Below, piece after piece: positions 16,678 to 26,334 of a stretch of 64,000 nucleotides of DNA (positions are counted from its first letter, which is position 1; each line of letters opens with the position of its first letter). The notes beneath the pieces were generated by a model that saw only the letters and a program-made list of their open reading frames with translations, was not told where the DNA came from and did no database searches. This DNA comes from SKW197 sp049970095 (GTDB lineage: Archaea > Thermoplasmatota > Thermoplasmata > Lutacidiplasmatales > SKW197): contig JBMFNP010000001.1 of assembly GCA_049970095.1 (NCBI GenBank), positions 1-64,000 of the forward strand, given 5' to 3'. The position numbers and the translations under genes were made by a program.

Positions 16678-18489
16678 ATGTGCGGGTTGGTGGTTTATGT
16701 GTCCGAGCCATCAAAGGGTGAAAGAGAAAAAATTACGCTAGGCCAGATGATAGACCGTGATGCAGTAGCATTTCCAGATAGAGATGCAGTAATATTTGGA
16801 GAGACGCGGTGGACATATGCTGAACTTCACGAGAAAGTTTCTCAGTTTGCGTGCGGGCTTGTAAAATTGGGTGTAAAAAAGGATGATAAAGTGGGAATCT
16901 GGATGCACAATTTCCCTGAATGGATTGTTGCCTGGTTCGCAATTCCAAAAATAGGTGGAGTTGTTGTGCCCATGGACACATGGTACAAGCCCTCAGAGGC
17001 TGAGTACATCCTTGGACACTCAGATGCAGTGGCTGTTGTCACCTCAGAACCGTTTGGAGGTGTGGACTTCATAAAAATTATGGAAGAACTCAAGCCAAAA
17101 CTTCCAAATCTGAAATACATTATTGCAAGAGGCGCAAATCCTGGTAGTGCAATGAGATTTGAGGATGTTTTAACAATGGGAAAGGACTGGCGAAATGACA
17201 TTGAATTCAGAAAGAGGGCATCGGAGCCACAACCCGATGATGTTACTTTCATCCTTTATACATCTGGCACGACTGGCAAACCCAAAGGTGCGATGCTCAC
17301 CCATCATAACATTTCCAGAAACGGAAGGGATATTGCCGAGATTCTTCAGATGACTTACAGAGACAAACTTTTGATATGCGTGCCATTCTCACACTGCTTT
17401 GGGTGTGTGCTCAGCATTACTGTTTCTGCAAGTGTGGGTGCGTGCATGGTACCCCTTGTTGCCTTTGACCCTGAGGAAGTGCTTAAGACCGTGGAAAAGG
17501 AGAGATGCACTGTGCTTCATGGTGTGCCCACAATGTTCATAAGGGAACTCGCTGTCCTTGAAAAGAAAAAGTATGATACTTCATCACTTCGCACAGGAAT
17601 TATGGCTGGTGCCCCCTGTCCCGTGGAAACCATGCAGGGTGTGATGGAAAAAATGCACTGCAATGTCTCTATCGTGTATGGACTTACTGAAGCCTCACCT
17701 GCAGTTACTGCAACCAGATTTGATGATTCCATACAGGACCGTGTGGAAACTGTGGGAAGGCCAATTCCTGGTGTGGAGGTAAAAATTGTGGACGCAGATA
17801 GAAAGGAAGTTGCGAGGGGAACCCCGGGTGAATTGGCGTGCAGGGGCTATAATGTGATGAAGGGCTATTACAAGAACCCGGAAGCGACAAAGGAAACAAT
17901 TGATGAAGAAGGCTTCCTTTACACCGGTGACCTTGCAACAATGGATGAGCGGGGCTATGTGCGCATCGTGGGAAGGATAAAGGACATGGTAATTGTAGGA
18001 GGCTTCAATGTATATCCAAGAGAGATTGAGGAACTCTTGCTTCAGCATCCAAAAATTCTGGATGTTACTGTGGTGGGCGTGCCAGATAAAGACCTGGGAG
18101 AGGTAGTTGCAGCACTGGTTATTCCAAAGAAGGGTGTTTCTCTGAAAGAGGAGGAGGTTGTAGATTTCCTCTATGGTAATGTTGCAAGTGCCAAGGTACC
18201 CAGATATGTGCAGATTGTTGAATCCTTCCCTGTAAGTGGGAGAGGAAAGGTGCTCAAGTATGTAATCAGGGAGGAGTTAAAGAAAAAAATTTCTGCTGGA
18301 GACCCCAGCGTAAAGAAGGTTGTGCCCACAGCTGTGAAAAAGAAAATGCGCGAGGCAAAGGTTCCAAAAACCGTAGAAGAACTGATTAACGCTGGAAAAA
18401 TCCATCCGGAGAAAAGAGAAATTCTGGAGAAATTTTTGATGTCAATAACAGATGAACAGGAGGAACTGTTCAGAAAGTTGATAGGATAG
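16678..18489 (+). CDS. AMP-binding acyl-CoA synthetase (fatty-acid-CoA ligase type)
   Basis: Adenylate-forming enzyme that activates a carboxylic acid as acyl-CoA. It shows the phosphate loop YTSGTTGKPKGAM, YGLTEASP, the hinge YTGDLATMDERGY, GRIKDMVIVGGFNVYPREIEE, and a C-terminal catalytic Lys region SGRGKVLK. The 603-residue protein carries about 60 extra residues beyond the usual end, rich in Lys and Glu. The start is uncertain: ATG 16678 is annotated here, but promoter spacing favours GTG 16699. No neighbouring beta-oxidation or lipid genes reveal the acid used. Confidence 0.88.
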   Translation: MCGLVVYVSEPSKGEREKITLGQMIDRDAVAFPDRDAVIFGETRWTYAELHEKVSQFACGLVKLGVKKDDKVGIWMHNFPEWIVAWFAIPKIGGVVVPMDTWYKPSEAEYILGHSDAVAVVTSEPFGGVDFIKIMEELKPKLPNLKYIIARGANPGSAMRFEDVLTMGKDWRNDIEFRKRASEPQPDDVTFILYTSGTTGKPKGAMLTHHNISRNGRDIAEILQMTYRDKLLICVPFSHCFGCVLSITVSASVGACMVPLVAFDPEEVLKTVEKERCTVLHGVPTMFIRELAVLEKKKYDTSSLRTGIMAGAPCPVETMQGVMEKMHCNVSIVYGLTEASPAVTATRFDDSIQDRVETVGRPIPGVEVKIVDADRKEVARGTPGELACRGYNVMKGYYKNPEATKETIDEEGFLYTGDLATMDERGYVRIVGRIKDMVIVGGFNVYPREIEELLLQHPKILDVTVVGVPDKDLGEVVAALVIPKKGVSLKEEEVVDFLYGNVASAKVPRYVQIVESFPVSGRGKVLKYVIREELKKKISAGDPSVKKVVPTAVKKKMREAKVPKTVEELINAGKIHPEKREILEKFLMSITDEQEELFRKLIG

Positions 18490-18490
18490 G

Positions 18491-21400
18491 CTACTTTCGC
18501 AGCACATAATCTCTATTGTAAAGATACTCTCTGAAGATTTCCCAGCTATCTTCATCTCCACCAAACTCCTCAAGATAAATTGCCTTTCCTTTCCTTTTTG
18601 CCTTTGCAAAGCCAGTAATTTTTCCATTCCTGAGAACTATATATGGTGCACTCCTGCCCGTGAGTTTCTTCATAATCCCGGAAAAATACCTTACAGTTCT
18701 GTCCTCTGGGCTGATCACGCCAGTAAATGTTGAGGGTTTTACTGAAAGAAACTGATTGTGAATGTAGAAAAGTTCTTCAATATTCTCAATTACGAAACCT
18801 ACAGCACACAAACCCTCCTTTACAAGTTTTATGAGACAATTTTTTGCCACATCCCTTCTGATGAGATTTCTTGTGTAGGAGGAAATCAGCGAGGGATTTG
18901 TTATTCCAAACTGCTCAAGGAGTTTTTTTATGAAAAACTCAGTGGCTTCAGTGCGGGAAAATCCATGCTCTGGTGTGATTTTGAGGATTCCACCACCTGC
19001 CTCATAAACAATGTTTGTTTTGAGCATTGTACCAAGCACTGCACGAAATCTCCGATGGGAAATGGAGACAGAGGAGTAGAGTTCATCAGCAGTTTTTGGT
19101 TTATCCAGATTGGAAAGGATCTCCTTCATTTCTTCAGCAATTCCCTCTGCAAATCCATAGCTCTTGATTGCCTTCAGAATGCTTATCTGCTGCTCTGTAA
19201 AGTAGCCACCCCCTGAGAGTCCATAGGCATAATAGATGTTTTTAAGTTCCTCTGGATGTGCAAACCTCATTGCTCTCAGAAGCAATTCCTCTTCATTCAT
19301 AACTCCGAAGTATTTTTCAATAACGGTTAAAGCATCATTGGAGAGTTTCGGAATACCTTGAAGCACAAGAACTCTTGCAAAAATTTCATCAAAAGGAAAC
19401 ACTTTCTCAATGTAAGGCAGTTCGGAATGAATAATTGCACTACCAGATTTGAAAAAACCTTGCTTGAAATATGTTGTAAATTCTGTTGCCCACTTACCTC
19501 CGATTTTATTCAGGTGTACAATACTCACATCTCTATATTTCGCATATTTTATCAGCCAGTTCCAGATTTCAGGGAGATGAATGTAGTTTTCTTCTTTAAG
19601 CCAGATGCTGTGTACCTGTAGAAAATCATCTCTCACTTCGCAATTCACAAAAGCCGCCAGTGCTGATTTGCTAACATAAACTAGATTGTATGCCTCTGAA
19701 AGCATTCCAGCAATTTCTGCCCAGCGGTGTTCAAGATATGGGTCATGCGCAGAAAGCAGGATGCTCTCAGGCATTTTTCCATTCAATTTCTCATCTGAGA
19801 AGAAAACAGTTCTTTCAGTACCCAGAATTTTTGCGCGTTTTATTTTATGTTTTGTAACTAGGTTGTTCACAATTGCGTCCACTTTTTCAAAGGGGAGGTT
19901 TAGATATCTGGAAAGAAAATCTACAGAAACAGCCCCAAAACCCTTCACAATTCTCTCTATGCAGATTTCTTCTGCCTCTGATATCCTCGGATACAATGGA
20001 AGGGCTTCATAAATTACTGGATCCCCATCCTTTTTTTTGAGAAGCACACCAATCTCAAGTTTATCTAGTGTCTCTCTGAGAGAGGAAATCCCAGCATATT
20101 TTTTCAATTCAGAAAAACTCATTGGTCTGGCAAGCATTTTCCATACTTTCTTCTCATTTTCTGTAAGCGGGAGTGAGTAAATCGATTGAAGGAGAGGAAT
20201 ATCTGAGACATGCACAAACACACTTCTCCCTCCTATGTATTTTCCATACAATACATCATCAGGATGCCAGTTTTTTTCAAGCCCTCTTACAAAAAGCACA
20301 TAGGGGTCCCTTATACCCAAAAAGTTTTGGAAGCATTCATCTATATTTTTTACCCCGAAAACTGCGGCGGAAATCCTGCTATCCATCTCTGCACGGGAAA
20401 TATATTCACTGGTTTTTGCGAGCACAAATTCAAGGAAGGGAGCGCTGAGGAATTTCTCGTTACCATTAACAATCACGGGTACAATATTTCCATCTTCAAG
20501 CAGTTCCTGGAAAGTTTTCTCTACATCCCTGTGCCCTACACCTAGCATTGTGGCAACTTCTTCTGCAGTTGCTGGCATAGTTAAAATGTATTTGCAAATT
20601 TCTCTGAGGAGTTTGGATTTCAACCCCTTTTTGAGTTCCTCTAAAATTGATGATGCATCTGGGTACAGGTAAACCTTTCTTCCAGCAACATCTCCCTTGT
20701 GAATTTTCCCTTCCTTTACAAGGGCTTCAAGATTTTCATCTGGGTAATGGAAAACATGATATTTCTGCATGAATTCAAGTGCATCTTCTTTGCTTCCGAA
20801 TCCAAACTTCAAAATCTCCTCATTGAGTAGGTACCTCTTTACCTCGCTTTCCTTCCTTATTCTCCTTAATTTTTCAATCCAGAAACCGCTATCCTTTGCA
20901 ACAGAATTGAGAAGGGTGAGAGAAAATGGAGAAAGGTTATTGCCATTTCCATAATAAACCTGGAGTTCTCTTTTTTTTATTCTTTCAAGGAAGTTAACAG
21001 CATTTGGCAGATCTAGTGTTTCGTACAAACTTTCCCTCATGGCTTCAATATAAATCGGATGTTTTTGGTGGATTTTTTCAAGCAGGGATTCCATCTGTCT
21101 GGAAATCCGAAATGAAGAAGCCCGTTTTCCACGAAGATTTCTGAGAATCAAAAAACTTCTGATTGCGGATTGCTTGAATCTTGTGAGAAAAATATCCGAA
21201 TTCCTAATTAATTTTTCCATGGATGTGGTAAATACCTCAGCATTTGGTAGTGCCTCAAGAAATATTCTATCTTCAGTGAGAATTGCGAATCCGTTATCTT
21301 CTACAATCATCTCGCACGGAAGATTTAATTTACTGGCAATATATCTTGCCACCGCTTCATTCACCTTTCTTCCTGCAATTGATAGAACTACCGAGGCAAT

Positions 21401-23287
21401 TCGCCCCTCTTCTTCCACCCACTCAACAAGGATTTTTTTGTTCCCTGGCATTCCTAATTCCTTCTGTTTTTTTATCATTGTCAGAATGTACATCACACTT
21501 TCTTCATTTGCACATCTTCTTGAAAGATATTTTTTCAGGTTTGGCTCATCCATTTGTGAGAGCATTTCAAGTGTTTCTCCTATGGCTCTAGATAATTCTG
21601 GTGTTCTGGCATTGATCTCCCCCACCCACGAGGGGACTGTGGCATGTTTCTGTGTGCTCTCTTTTACAAAAATCTTACTGCTGCTTCGGCGCACAAAATC
21701 ATACACCCTTGCACCTAAAATGAAGGAATCACCTGGCTTCAAAAATTCTGCAAATTTTTCAGAAAGCGTACCCAGATGCTCACCATATTCGTCAAAAACC
21801 TGGTAATTTTGTTCCTGAGGAATTGTGCCTACATTCTCATAAAAGTATGTTGCAGCACTTCTTCTGGTAGTGAATTCTTCCAGTTTTGCGTGGTAATCCA
21901 CTCTTCCAGTTTTAGGCTGCGAAAGGGCATGCAGCACACTCTCCAGTTCTTTCTTTTTAAGGTGATGGTAGGCATATGCCCTCTTCAGAATTTTCAGGGC
22001 TTCCTTTATCTTCCAGGTTCTGTGAATTCCCATTCCAATTAACACCTGTGCAAGCACATCTAAAGAGTTCACTGGAATTTCTACATGGTCCAGTTCTCTC
22101 CTTTCAATCTTTTCAATTATTGTGAAACATTCTAGAAAATCCAGGAGGTCTGTGGAAATAAAATAACCCATAGATATGCCGCCCAGTGTGTGTCCTGCCC
22201 TTCCAAATCTTTGGATTGCCTTGGAAATTGATTTTGGAGAAGAGATTTGTATTATACAGTCAACGCTGCCGATGTCAATTCCAAGTTCAAGTGAAGTAGA
22301 AGTCACTACAGCCCTCAATTCTCCTTTCTTTAAACTATCTTCCGTTTCCAGGCGTCTTTTTCTGCTCAAACTTCCATGGTGTGCATCAATGGCAGTTATG
22401 CCAAGCCCCCTCAGAACTTGCACAAGTTCTTCTGTGTGTTTCCTTGTGTTTGTGAAAATCATTACTGTGCGATGACGGTTGATAATCTCAGCACAGATTT
22501 TTGCGATCAGAAGATTTGCTTCTGCCCTTGGTTTGTTTTCTATGCCTGGCTGGTAGATTATCTGGATTTCATACTCTCTGCTGGTGTCTAAATTGAGAAT
22601 TTCTACTCGTCTGGGTTTTCGGGCTGAAAAGCCTCCAAGATATTTTGCAATTTCTTCAATAGGGGACTGGGTGGCTGAGAGACCGATACGCACAAAACCT
22701 GGGGAGAGCTCCTCCAGGATTTCCAGTTCTGCAGAAAGCAAGGTTCCTCTTTTGCTGGCACAGAGTTCATGGATTTCATCAAGAATTACATATTCCACCT
22801 TATTTAGGTGTTCCTGGAATCTCCTTGAGTTTAACAGAATTGTGAAGGATTCTGGGGTGGTGATCAGAATGTGTGGTGCATTTTTTAGCATCTTGATTTT
22901 TTCTTTTTGAGGTGTGTCTCCAGTGCGCACTGAAACTCTTATGTTTCCCTCTAGCCCCATCTCTTCAAGGGGTAAAATAAGGTTTTTCCTTATGTCATTA
23001 GCCACTGCTTTGAGCGGAGAAATGTAGATGCAGTATACTCTATTTTCAAGTTTTCCCTTTTCATTGAGCGCTGCAAGATTGCTTAAAATTCCGAGGAATG
23101 CACTAAGTGTCTTGCCAGAACCCGTGGGGGCGCACACCAGCACATTTTTTCTATTCAGGATTCGCGGAATTGCCTGAATTTGTGGTTCGGAGAGTTTTCC
23201 ATACTTTGATTTGAACCAGTTTCCAACATGGGGATGCAGCATTTGAATTATTATTTCCGATTGTTGTTCCACCACCACTGTGCCCAT
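18491..23287 (-). CDS. lhr: Very long Lhr-type DEAD/DEAH helicase
   Basis: Superfamily 2 helicase of the Lhr group, implicated in DNA repair and RNA processing. About 1598 residues: an N-terminal helicase core with APTGSGKT (Walker A), LDEIHELCASKRG (motif II), GLSATQSP (motif III) and a second RecA domain with STSLELGIDIG and QRFGRAGH (motif VI). The rest of the Lhr-core winged-helix domain follows, and then about 700 more residues of winged-helix-like sequence. Most archaeal Lhr proteins are about 900 residues; this length matches bacterial Lhr with its C-terminal extension. In-frame TTG at 23308 is possible; ATG at 23287 is preferred. The gene ends one base from the ligase stop on the opposite strand. 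Confidence 0.88.
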   Translation of the reverse strand: MGTVVVEQQSEIIIQMLHPHVGNWFKSKYGKLSEPQIQAIPRILNRKNVLVCAPTGSGKTLSAFLGILSNLAALNEKGKLENRVYCIYISPLKAVANDIRKNLILPLEEMGLEGNIRVSVRTGDTPQKEKIKMLKNAPHILITTPESFTILLNSRRFQEHLNKVEYVILDEIHELCASKRGTLLSAELEILEELSPGFVRIGLSATQSPIEEIAKYLGGFSARKPRRVEILNLDTSREYEIQIIYQPGIENKPRAEANLLIAKICAEIINRHRTVMIFTNTRKHTEELVQVLRGLGITAIDAHHGSLSRKRRLETEDSLKKGELRAVVTSTSLELGIDIGSVDCIIQISSPKSISKAIQRFGRAGHTLGGISMGYFISTDLLDFLECFTIIEKIERRELDHVEIPVNSLDVLAQVLIGMGIHRTWKIKEALKILKRAYAYHHLKKKELESVLHALSQPKTGRVDYHAKLEEFTTRRSAATYFYENVGTIPQEQNYQVFDEYGEHLGTLSEKFAEFLKPGDSFILGARVYDFVRRSSSKIFVKESTQKHATVPSWVGEINARTPELSRAIGETLEMLSQMDEPNLKKYLSRRCANEESVMYILTMIKKQKELGMPGNKKILVEWVEEEGRIASVVLSIAGRKVNEAVARYIASKLNLPCEMIVEDNGFAILTEDRIFLEALPNAEVFTTSMEKLIRNSDIFLTRFKQSAIRSFLILRNLRGKRASSFRISRQMESLLEKIHQKHPIYIEAMRESLYETLDLPNAVNFLERIKKRELQVYYGNGNNLSPFSLTLLNSVAKDSGFWIEKLRRIRKESEVKRYLLNEEILKFGFGSKEDALEFMQKYHVFHYPDENLEALVKEGKIHKGDVAGRKVYLYPDASSILEELKKGLKSKLLREICKYILTMPATAEEVATMLGVGHRDVEKTFQELLEDGNIVPVIVNGNEKFLSAPFLEFVLAKTSEYISRAEMDSRISAAVFGVKNIDECFQNFLGIRDPYVLFVRGLEKNWHPDDVLYGKYIGGRSVFVHVSDIPLLQSIYSLPLTENEKKVWKMLARPMSFSELKKYAGISSLRETLDKLEIGVLLKKKDGDPVIYEALPLYPRISEAEEICIERIVKGFGAVSVDFLSRYLNLPFEKVDAIVNNLVTKHKIKRAKILGTERTVFFSDEKLNGKMPESILLSAHDPYLEHRWAEIAGMLSEAYNLVYVSKSALAAFVNCEVRDDFLQVHSIWLKEENYIHLPEIWNWLIKYAKYRDVSIVHLNKIGGKWATEFTTYFKQGFFKSGSAIIHSELPYIEKVFPFDEIFARVLVLQGIPKLSNDALTVIEKYFGVMNEEELLLRAMRFAHPEELKNIYYAYGLSGGGYFTEQQISILKAIKSYGFAEGIAEEMKEILSNLDKPKTADELYSSVSISHRRFRAVLGTMLKTNIVYEAGGGILKITPEHGFSRTEATEFFIKKLLEQFGITNPSLISSYTRNLIRRDVAKNCLIKLVKEGLCAVGFVIENIEELFYIHNQFLSVKPSTFTGVISPEDRTVRYFSGIMKKLTGRSAPYIVLRNGKITGFAKAKRKGKAIYLEEFGGDEDSWEIFREYLYNRDYVLRK

Positions 23288-23333
23288 AAATCCCAGAACA
23301 ATATACAAAGGAGGATATGAATTTTTTGCGAGC

Positions 23334-23518
23334 GAGGGGAGGGGGCAGAGCCCCCTCCCCTTACGGTCGGGGTTAACACCCTACGGTACCTGTGTTAAGG
23401 GGTATCTAAAGATACCCCGAACGCACAAACCCTCACGAGGGGGTTGCACCCCCAAATTGCTCATTCGGTAGACGGGGCTTTGCCACTTACGGTCGGGTTG
23501 CCCTCTACACTACCTGCA
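23334..23518. repeat. GC-rich cluster of hairpins with a repeated unit
   Basis: A GC-rich block in an AT-rich genome. Hairpins: 23336-23346 with 23350-23360 (11 bp, perfect, loop AGA); 23373-23379 with 23392-23398 (7 bp); 23399-23406 with 23411-23418 (8 bp, loop TAAA); 23439-23443 with 23449-23453 (5 G-C pairs). A unit starting CTTACGGTCGGG(G)TT and ending in a TACCTG core occurs at 23360-23394 and again, diverged, at 23486-23518. No coding sequence or promoter explains it. It may be a REP-like element, a structured RNA or decayed mobile DNA. Confidence 0.6.
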
Positions 23519-23568
23519 TATTTTCCAGAAAGCACCAGTGTTCCTCCACACAATTGCACGAGTTAACC

Positions 23569-23577
23569 TTTAATACC
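23569..23577 (+). promoter_or_regulatory. TATA box of the flippase gene
   Basis: TTTAATACC is centred 25 bases before the ATG at 23598, with the purine-poor CTTTAA flank typical of the other leaderless genes in the window. Confidence 0.5.
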
Positions 23578-23597
23578 CGAATACATTGGGCTCTCAA

Positions 23598-25124
23598 ATG
23601 CTTGCAAGAAAAACAGTGTTTGTAATCTTGAAAGAAGGGATTGCAGGTATTCTGGGCTTTATCACACTGTTTTTTGTTGCCAGATTTATGGGGGCAGAAC
23701 CCCTTGGAAGCGTGGGTTTCGCATTGGCATTTGTAAATGTATTTAATATCGTGGCTGACATGGGTTTTAATGCTGCCCATGTGAAAAGGATGTCTGAAGG
23801 AAAGACACCAGAAAACTGTATTGCAGTCTATATCAGATTTAAAACCATACTCACAGTTGCAGCACTCGGCATTCTATTGCTAGTGCTTCTTGCTTTTGAG
23901 TTGCTGAAAATACAGTTTTATGACTCCACATACCCCGAAGTAATTTACATAATGCTCGGGTACTTCCTTCTTACCCAGATATTGTCAATCCCGAAATACA
24001 CATTTGACGCCCGTCTCCAGATATACCGCGGGCAAATCGCTGCACTCGCTGGTGCAATTGGAAAAGACCTGCTTGTCATAAGTGCATCAGTGATAATGGC
24101 TGTGGGCACATACACCACATTTCAGAGAAGCATTGCACTTGCATGCGGGTATGTAATTGAAGTTTTAATTACAGCAATCATTCTCTATATTTTCTTTATT
24201 CGTAATGAAAAAATTGGAAAATTTGATAAAAATGTTGCAAAAACATACTTGAAATTCGCACTGCCGTTCTTTCCGATAGCGATCTTTACAATACTTTCTG
24301 TGAGTGCAGACAGATTGACAATTGGTTATTTCTGGGATGCAAGAGAGGTTGGATATTACACAGCAGTCCAGCAGATTGCCAACATGCTTCTGGTAATCCA
24401 GAGTGCTACAACCCTTGTGCTTTTTCCTGCAATTTCATCAGCTCATGCTAAAGGAAATAGAGAAGAAATTGTTAGATTAAGCAGTGAAGCCATCAGATAC
24501 ATACTCATTATTCTGATACCCGTAGGTGCAGCAATCACTGTTTTTAGTGCGGGAATCATCCATGTGATTCTGAGTGATGAGTTTATTGTAGCAGAATACT
24601 GCTTCATATACCTCACCTGGTATTTCATACTGGTCTCTCTAGCCAGTACTGCAGGAACAACGATTGGAGGTATGGATAGACCTGAACTTGGTGCAAAAAT
24701 CACATTCGTTTCTGCGATTTCAAACATCGTTCTAAACTTCATGTTTGTGCCGCTCTGGGGGGCAACAGGTGCCGCAATAGCAACACTTATTTCAGGAGTT
24801 GTTTACTTCACTCTGGTGAGATACTTTTCAAGAAAAATTCTTGGTTTCAACATATTTGGTTTTAGAAACCTGAAGACAGTTTTCGCAGGTATCCTTACTA
24901 TTTTAGTGTTTTATGGCATAAAGATTATGTATTTTTCAAAGGTTGATGAGTTTAGATGGTACTCTCTGATTTTACTGCTAGGGGGTGTTGTGGGTTTGTT
25001 TGTTTTTATACTCTGGCTTATTGGAGAGTTTGGCAGGAAAGAATTTGAATTTTTCGTGAAGAGCTTGCACATCGGAGAAATGCGAAAGGGAATTTTGGAA
25101 GAACTCCGTACAAAGAATAATTAG
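23598..25124 (+). CDS. Polysaccharide flippase (Wzx/MATE-like membrane protein)
   Basis: Integral membrane protein of about 508 residues with 12-14 hydrophobic segments, of the polysaccharide-export (RfbX/Wzx, MOP exporter) type that moves lipid-linked sugars across the membrane. Family-like segments include VARFMGAEPLGSVGFALAF near residue 30 and ADMGFNAAHVKRMSEG. Small polar motifs lie between helices, and a charged tail follows. In-frame TTG at 23586 is less likely than ATG 23598, which fits the TATA spacing. No glycosyltransferases are beside it, so the sugar cargo is unknown. Confidence 0.85.
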   Translation: MLARKTVFVILKEGIAGILGFITLFFVARFMGAEPLGSVGFALAFVNVFNIVADMGFNAAHVKRMSEGKTPENCIAVYIRFKTILTVAALGILLLVLLAFELLKIQFYDSTYPEVIYIMLGYFLLTQILSIPKYTFDARLQIYRGQIAALAGAIGKDLLVISASVIMAVGTYTTFQRSIALACGYVIEVLITAIILYIFFIRNEKIGKFDKNVAKTYLKFALPFFPIAIFTILSVSADRLTIGYFWDAREVGYYTAVQQIANMLLVIQSATTLVLFPAISSAHAKGNREEIVRLSSEAIRYILIILIPVGAAITVFSAGIIHVILSDEFIVAEYCFIYLTWYFILVSLASTAGTTIGGMDRPELGAKITFVSAISNIVLNFMFVPLWGATGAAIATLISGVVYFTLVRYFSRKILGFNIFGFRNLKTVFAGILTILVFYGIKIMYFSKVDEFRWYSLILLLGGVVGLFVFILWLIGEFGRKEFEFFVKSLHIGEMRKGILEELRTKNN

Positions 25125-25129
25125 GGGTG

Positions 25130-25684
25130 TCATTTCGCTACAAATATATGGTACTTCTCCTTTGGATTTTCAAGTTCCAGTTTTATCCTATCTGCAATGA
25201 GCTTGTCAGGGGAATGAATTTTGACCCTGTTGCTGAGGTCCTCAAAGGATGTGAACTTTCCTTTCTTTCTTTCCTCCACAATCGCCCACATTGTCTTCTT
25301 CCCAAGACCAGGCAGGAGTTCAAGCATATGAAACCTTGTGGTAATTGGTTGCGCAGTATTGTAAAAATCTACAAACCGTTTTTCCTGTTCATGCACAATC
25401 TGGAGAATTACATAAGGGAGTTCCACCTGTGCAGTAGGTGTGAGTTCCTCATAACCGATTCTGCGTTTTATTTGGTGAATCTCTTTCCTTTGCTCTATGT
25501 TCTTTCCAATGTAAACACGGTCACCGATCGAGGGTGTTACATTCGGTTTGACAATAAGTTCAAACAATTTAAATTCCATATCCCCAATTGCAAGTGCCAG
25601 TGGTTCCCTTTTTATTCGCTTGTCATCAAATCTCCCCTGTGGCAAAAAATCAAGTATGTAGGCATACTCTTCATACCGTTCCAT
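25130..25684 (-). CDS. DUF655 family protein (predicted RNA/nucleic-acid binding, HhH motif)
   Basis: Conserved archaeal protein of about 184 residues. The family start EEYAYILDFLPQG is visible, then an OB-like beta region (GDRVYIG), and a helix-hairpin-helix in LLPGLGKKTMWAIVEER. The biochemical role is not established, but the gene is almost always next to rpoF. The first ATG (25693) directly abuts GGGAG; the second ATG (25684) has proper spacing and was chosen. It is the last gene of the pus10-L21e-rpoF unit; the ksgA gene that often follows is not here, because a converging flippase gene ends five bases away. Confidence 0.88.
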   Translation of the reverse strand: MERYEEYAYILDFLPQGRFDDKRIKREPLALAIGDMEFKLFELIVKPNVTPSIGDRVYIGKNIEQRKEIHQIKRRIGYEELTPTAQVELPYVILQIVHEQEKRFVDFYNTAQPITTRFHMLELLPGLGKKTMWAIVEERKKGKFTSFEDLSNRVKIHSPDKLIADRIKLELENPKEKYHIFVAK

Positions 25685-25708
25685 CAGCCTCATCTCCCAG
25701 ATTTCTTT

Positions 25709-26026
25709 CTACTCCTTCCCTGTGTATTTTTTCACAATTGAAAGAACGGTAGAAATTGTGTTCTCATCAAATGCCATCTCTTTCTGGAAAATTGCACGCA
25801 CTTCTTCTGGTGTGGATGGTAAAAGGTCTGCCACCTTTACTGCATACTCCTCTTGAATTCCTGACTCCATAATTTTTTTAACAATTTCCACGGCAGTTTC
25901 CTTGCTTACTTTGGAAAAAGTGGTTGCGTGTTCCCTTGCCGTACTTGAAAATTTACCAAGTTCTCTTGTATTTGCTTCAGCATCTAGATATTCCTTTACC
26001 TCTGCGAGAGTAAGGTATTTTCGCAT
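25709..26026 (-). CDS. rpoF: DNA-directed RNA polymerase subunit F (Rpo4)
   Basis: Archaeal Rpb4-like stalk subunit that pairs with RpoE and helps promoter opening and RNA binding. It has about 105 residues, all helical, with the typical KYLTLAEVKEYL N-terminus and an HRDC-like C-terminal half (KVADLLPSTPEEVRAIF). GTG 26035 would touch the L21e stop; ATG 26026 with AGGTGA five bases upstream is preferred. Confidence 0.88.
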   Translation of the reverse strand: MRKYLTLAEVKEYLDAEANTRELGKFSSTAREHATTFSKVSKETAVEIVKKIMESGIQEEYAVKVADLLPSTPEEVRAIFQKEMAFDENTISTVLSIVKKYTGKE

Positions 26027-26035
26027 GAATTTCAC

Positions 26036-26332
26036 CTACTGAGAAACCCTTCTCAGATGTTGAGGTGCACAAATCACAACCTTGGGTTTGTTTCCCTCTC
26101 GCACCTCAACTAGATAGCATCTTCCTTGCATACCTACAATGGTTCCTGTGAGCCCGTGGAATCTTGGGTGTGGCATACCCTCAGGTGAGCTTGGTTCCAG
26201 GTGAATCGCAGCTTTTTCTCCAATTTCAAATTTCTGGAGATAGTGCGTAACAGGTGGCATGCCTCTCTCTCTTGGTTTTTTCCGAAGTATTCCGCGGGTC
26301 CTGCATCTTATACCTTTTGATGCCTTTACCAT
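26036..26332 (-). CDS. rpl21e: Large-subunit ribosomal protein L21e
   Basis: 98-residue basic protein with the L21e pattern: KASKGIRCRTRGILRKK at the N-terminus, then FEIGEKAAIHLEPS and HPRFHGLTGTIVG. It is part of the 50S subunit. GGAGG stands nine bases before the ATG. It lies between pus10 and rpoF, the common euryarchaeal order. Confidence 0.95.
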   Translation of the reverse strand: MVKASKGIRCRTRGILRKKPRERGMPPVTHYLQKFEIGEKAAIHLEPSSPEGMPHPRFHGLTGTIVGMQGRCYLVEVREGNKPKVVICAPQHLRRVSQ

Positions 26333-26334
26333 AC

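Noticed and set aside
21174..21806. A 210-codon plus-strand frame inside the helicase gene
   Set aside because: The helicase frame is conserved over its whole length, so this is an antisense shadow.
23455..23500. A stretch GCTCATTCGGTAGACGGGG that looks like a tRNA D-arm
   Set aside because: No anticodon arm or T-arm with GTTCRANTC follows at the needed distance, so it is not a tRNA.
25127..25741. A 204-codon plus-strand frame over the DUF655 gene
   Set aside because: The minus-strand DUF655 protein has a clear family start and operon context; the plus-strand product is low-complexity and Phe/Cys rich.
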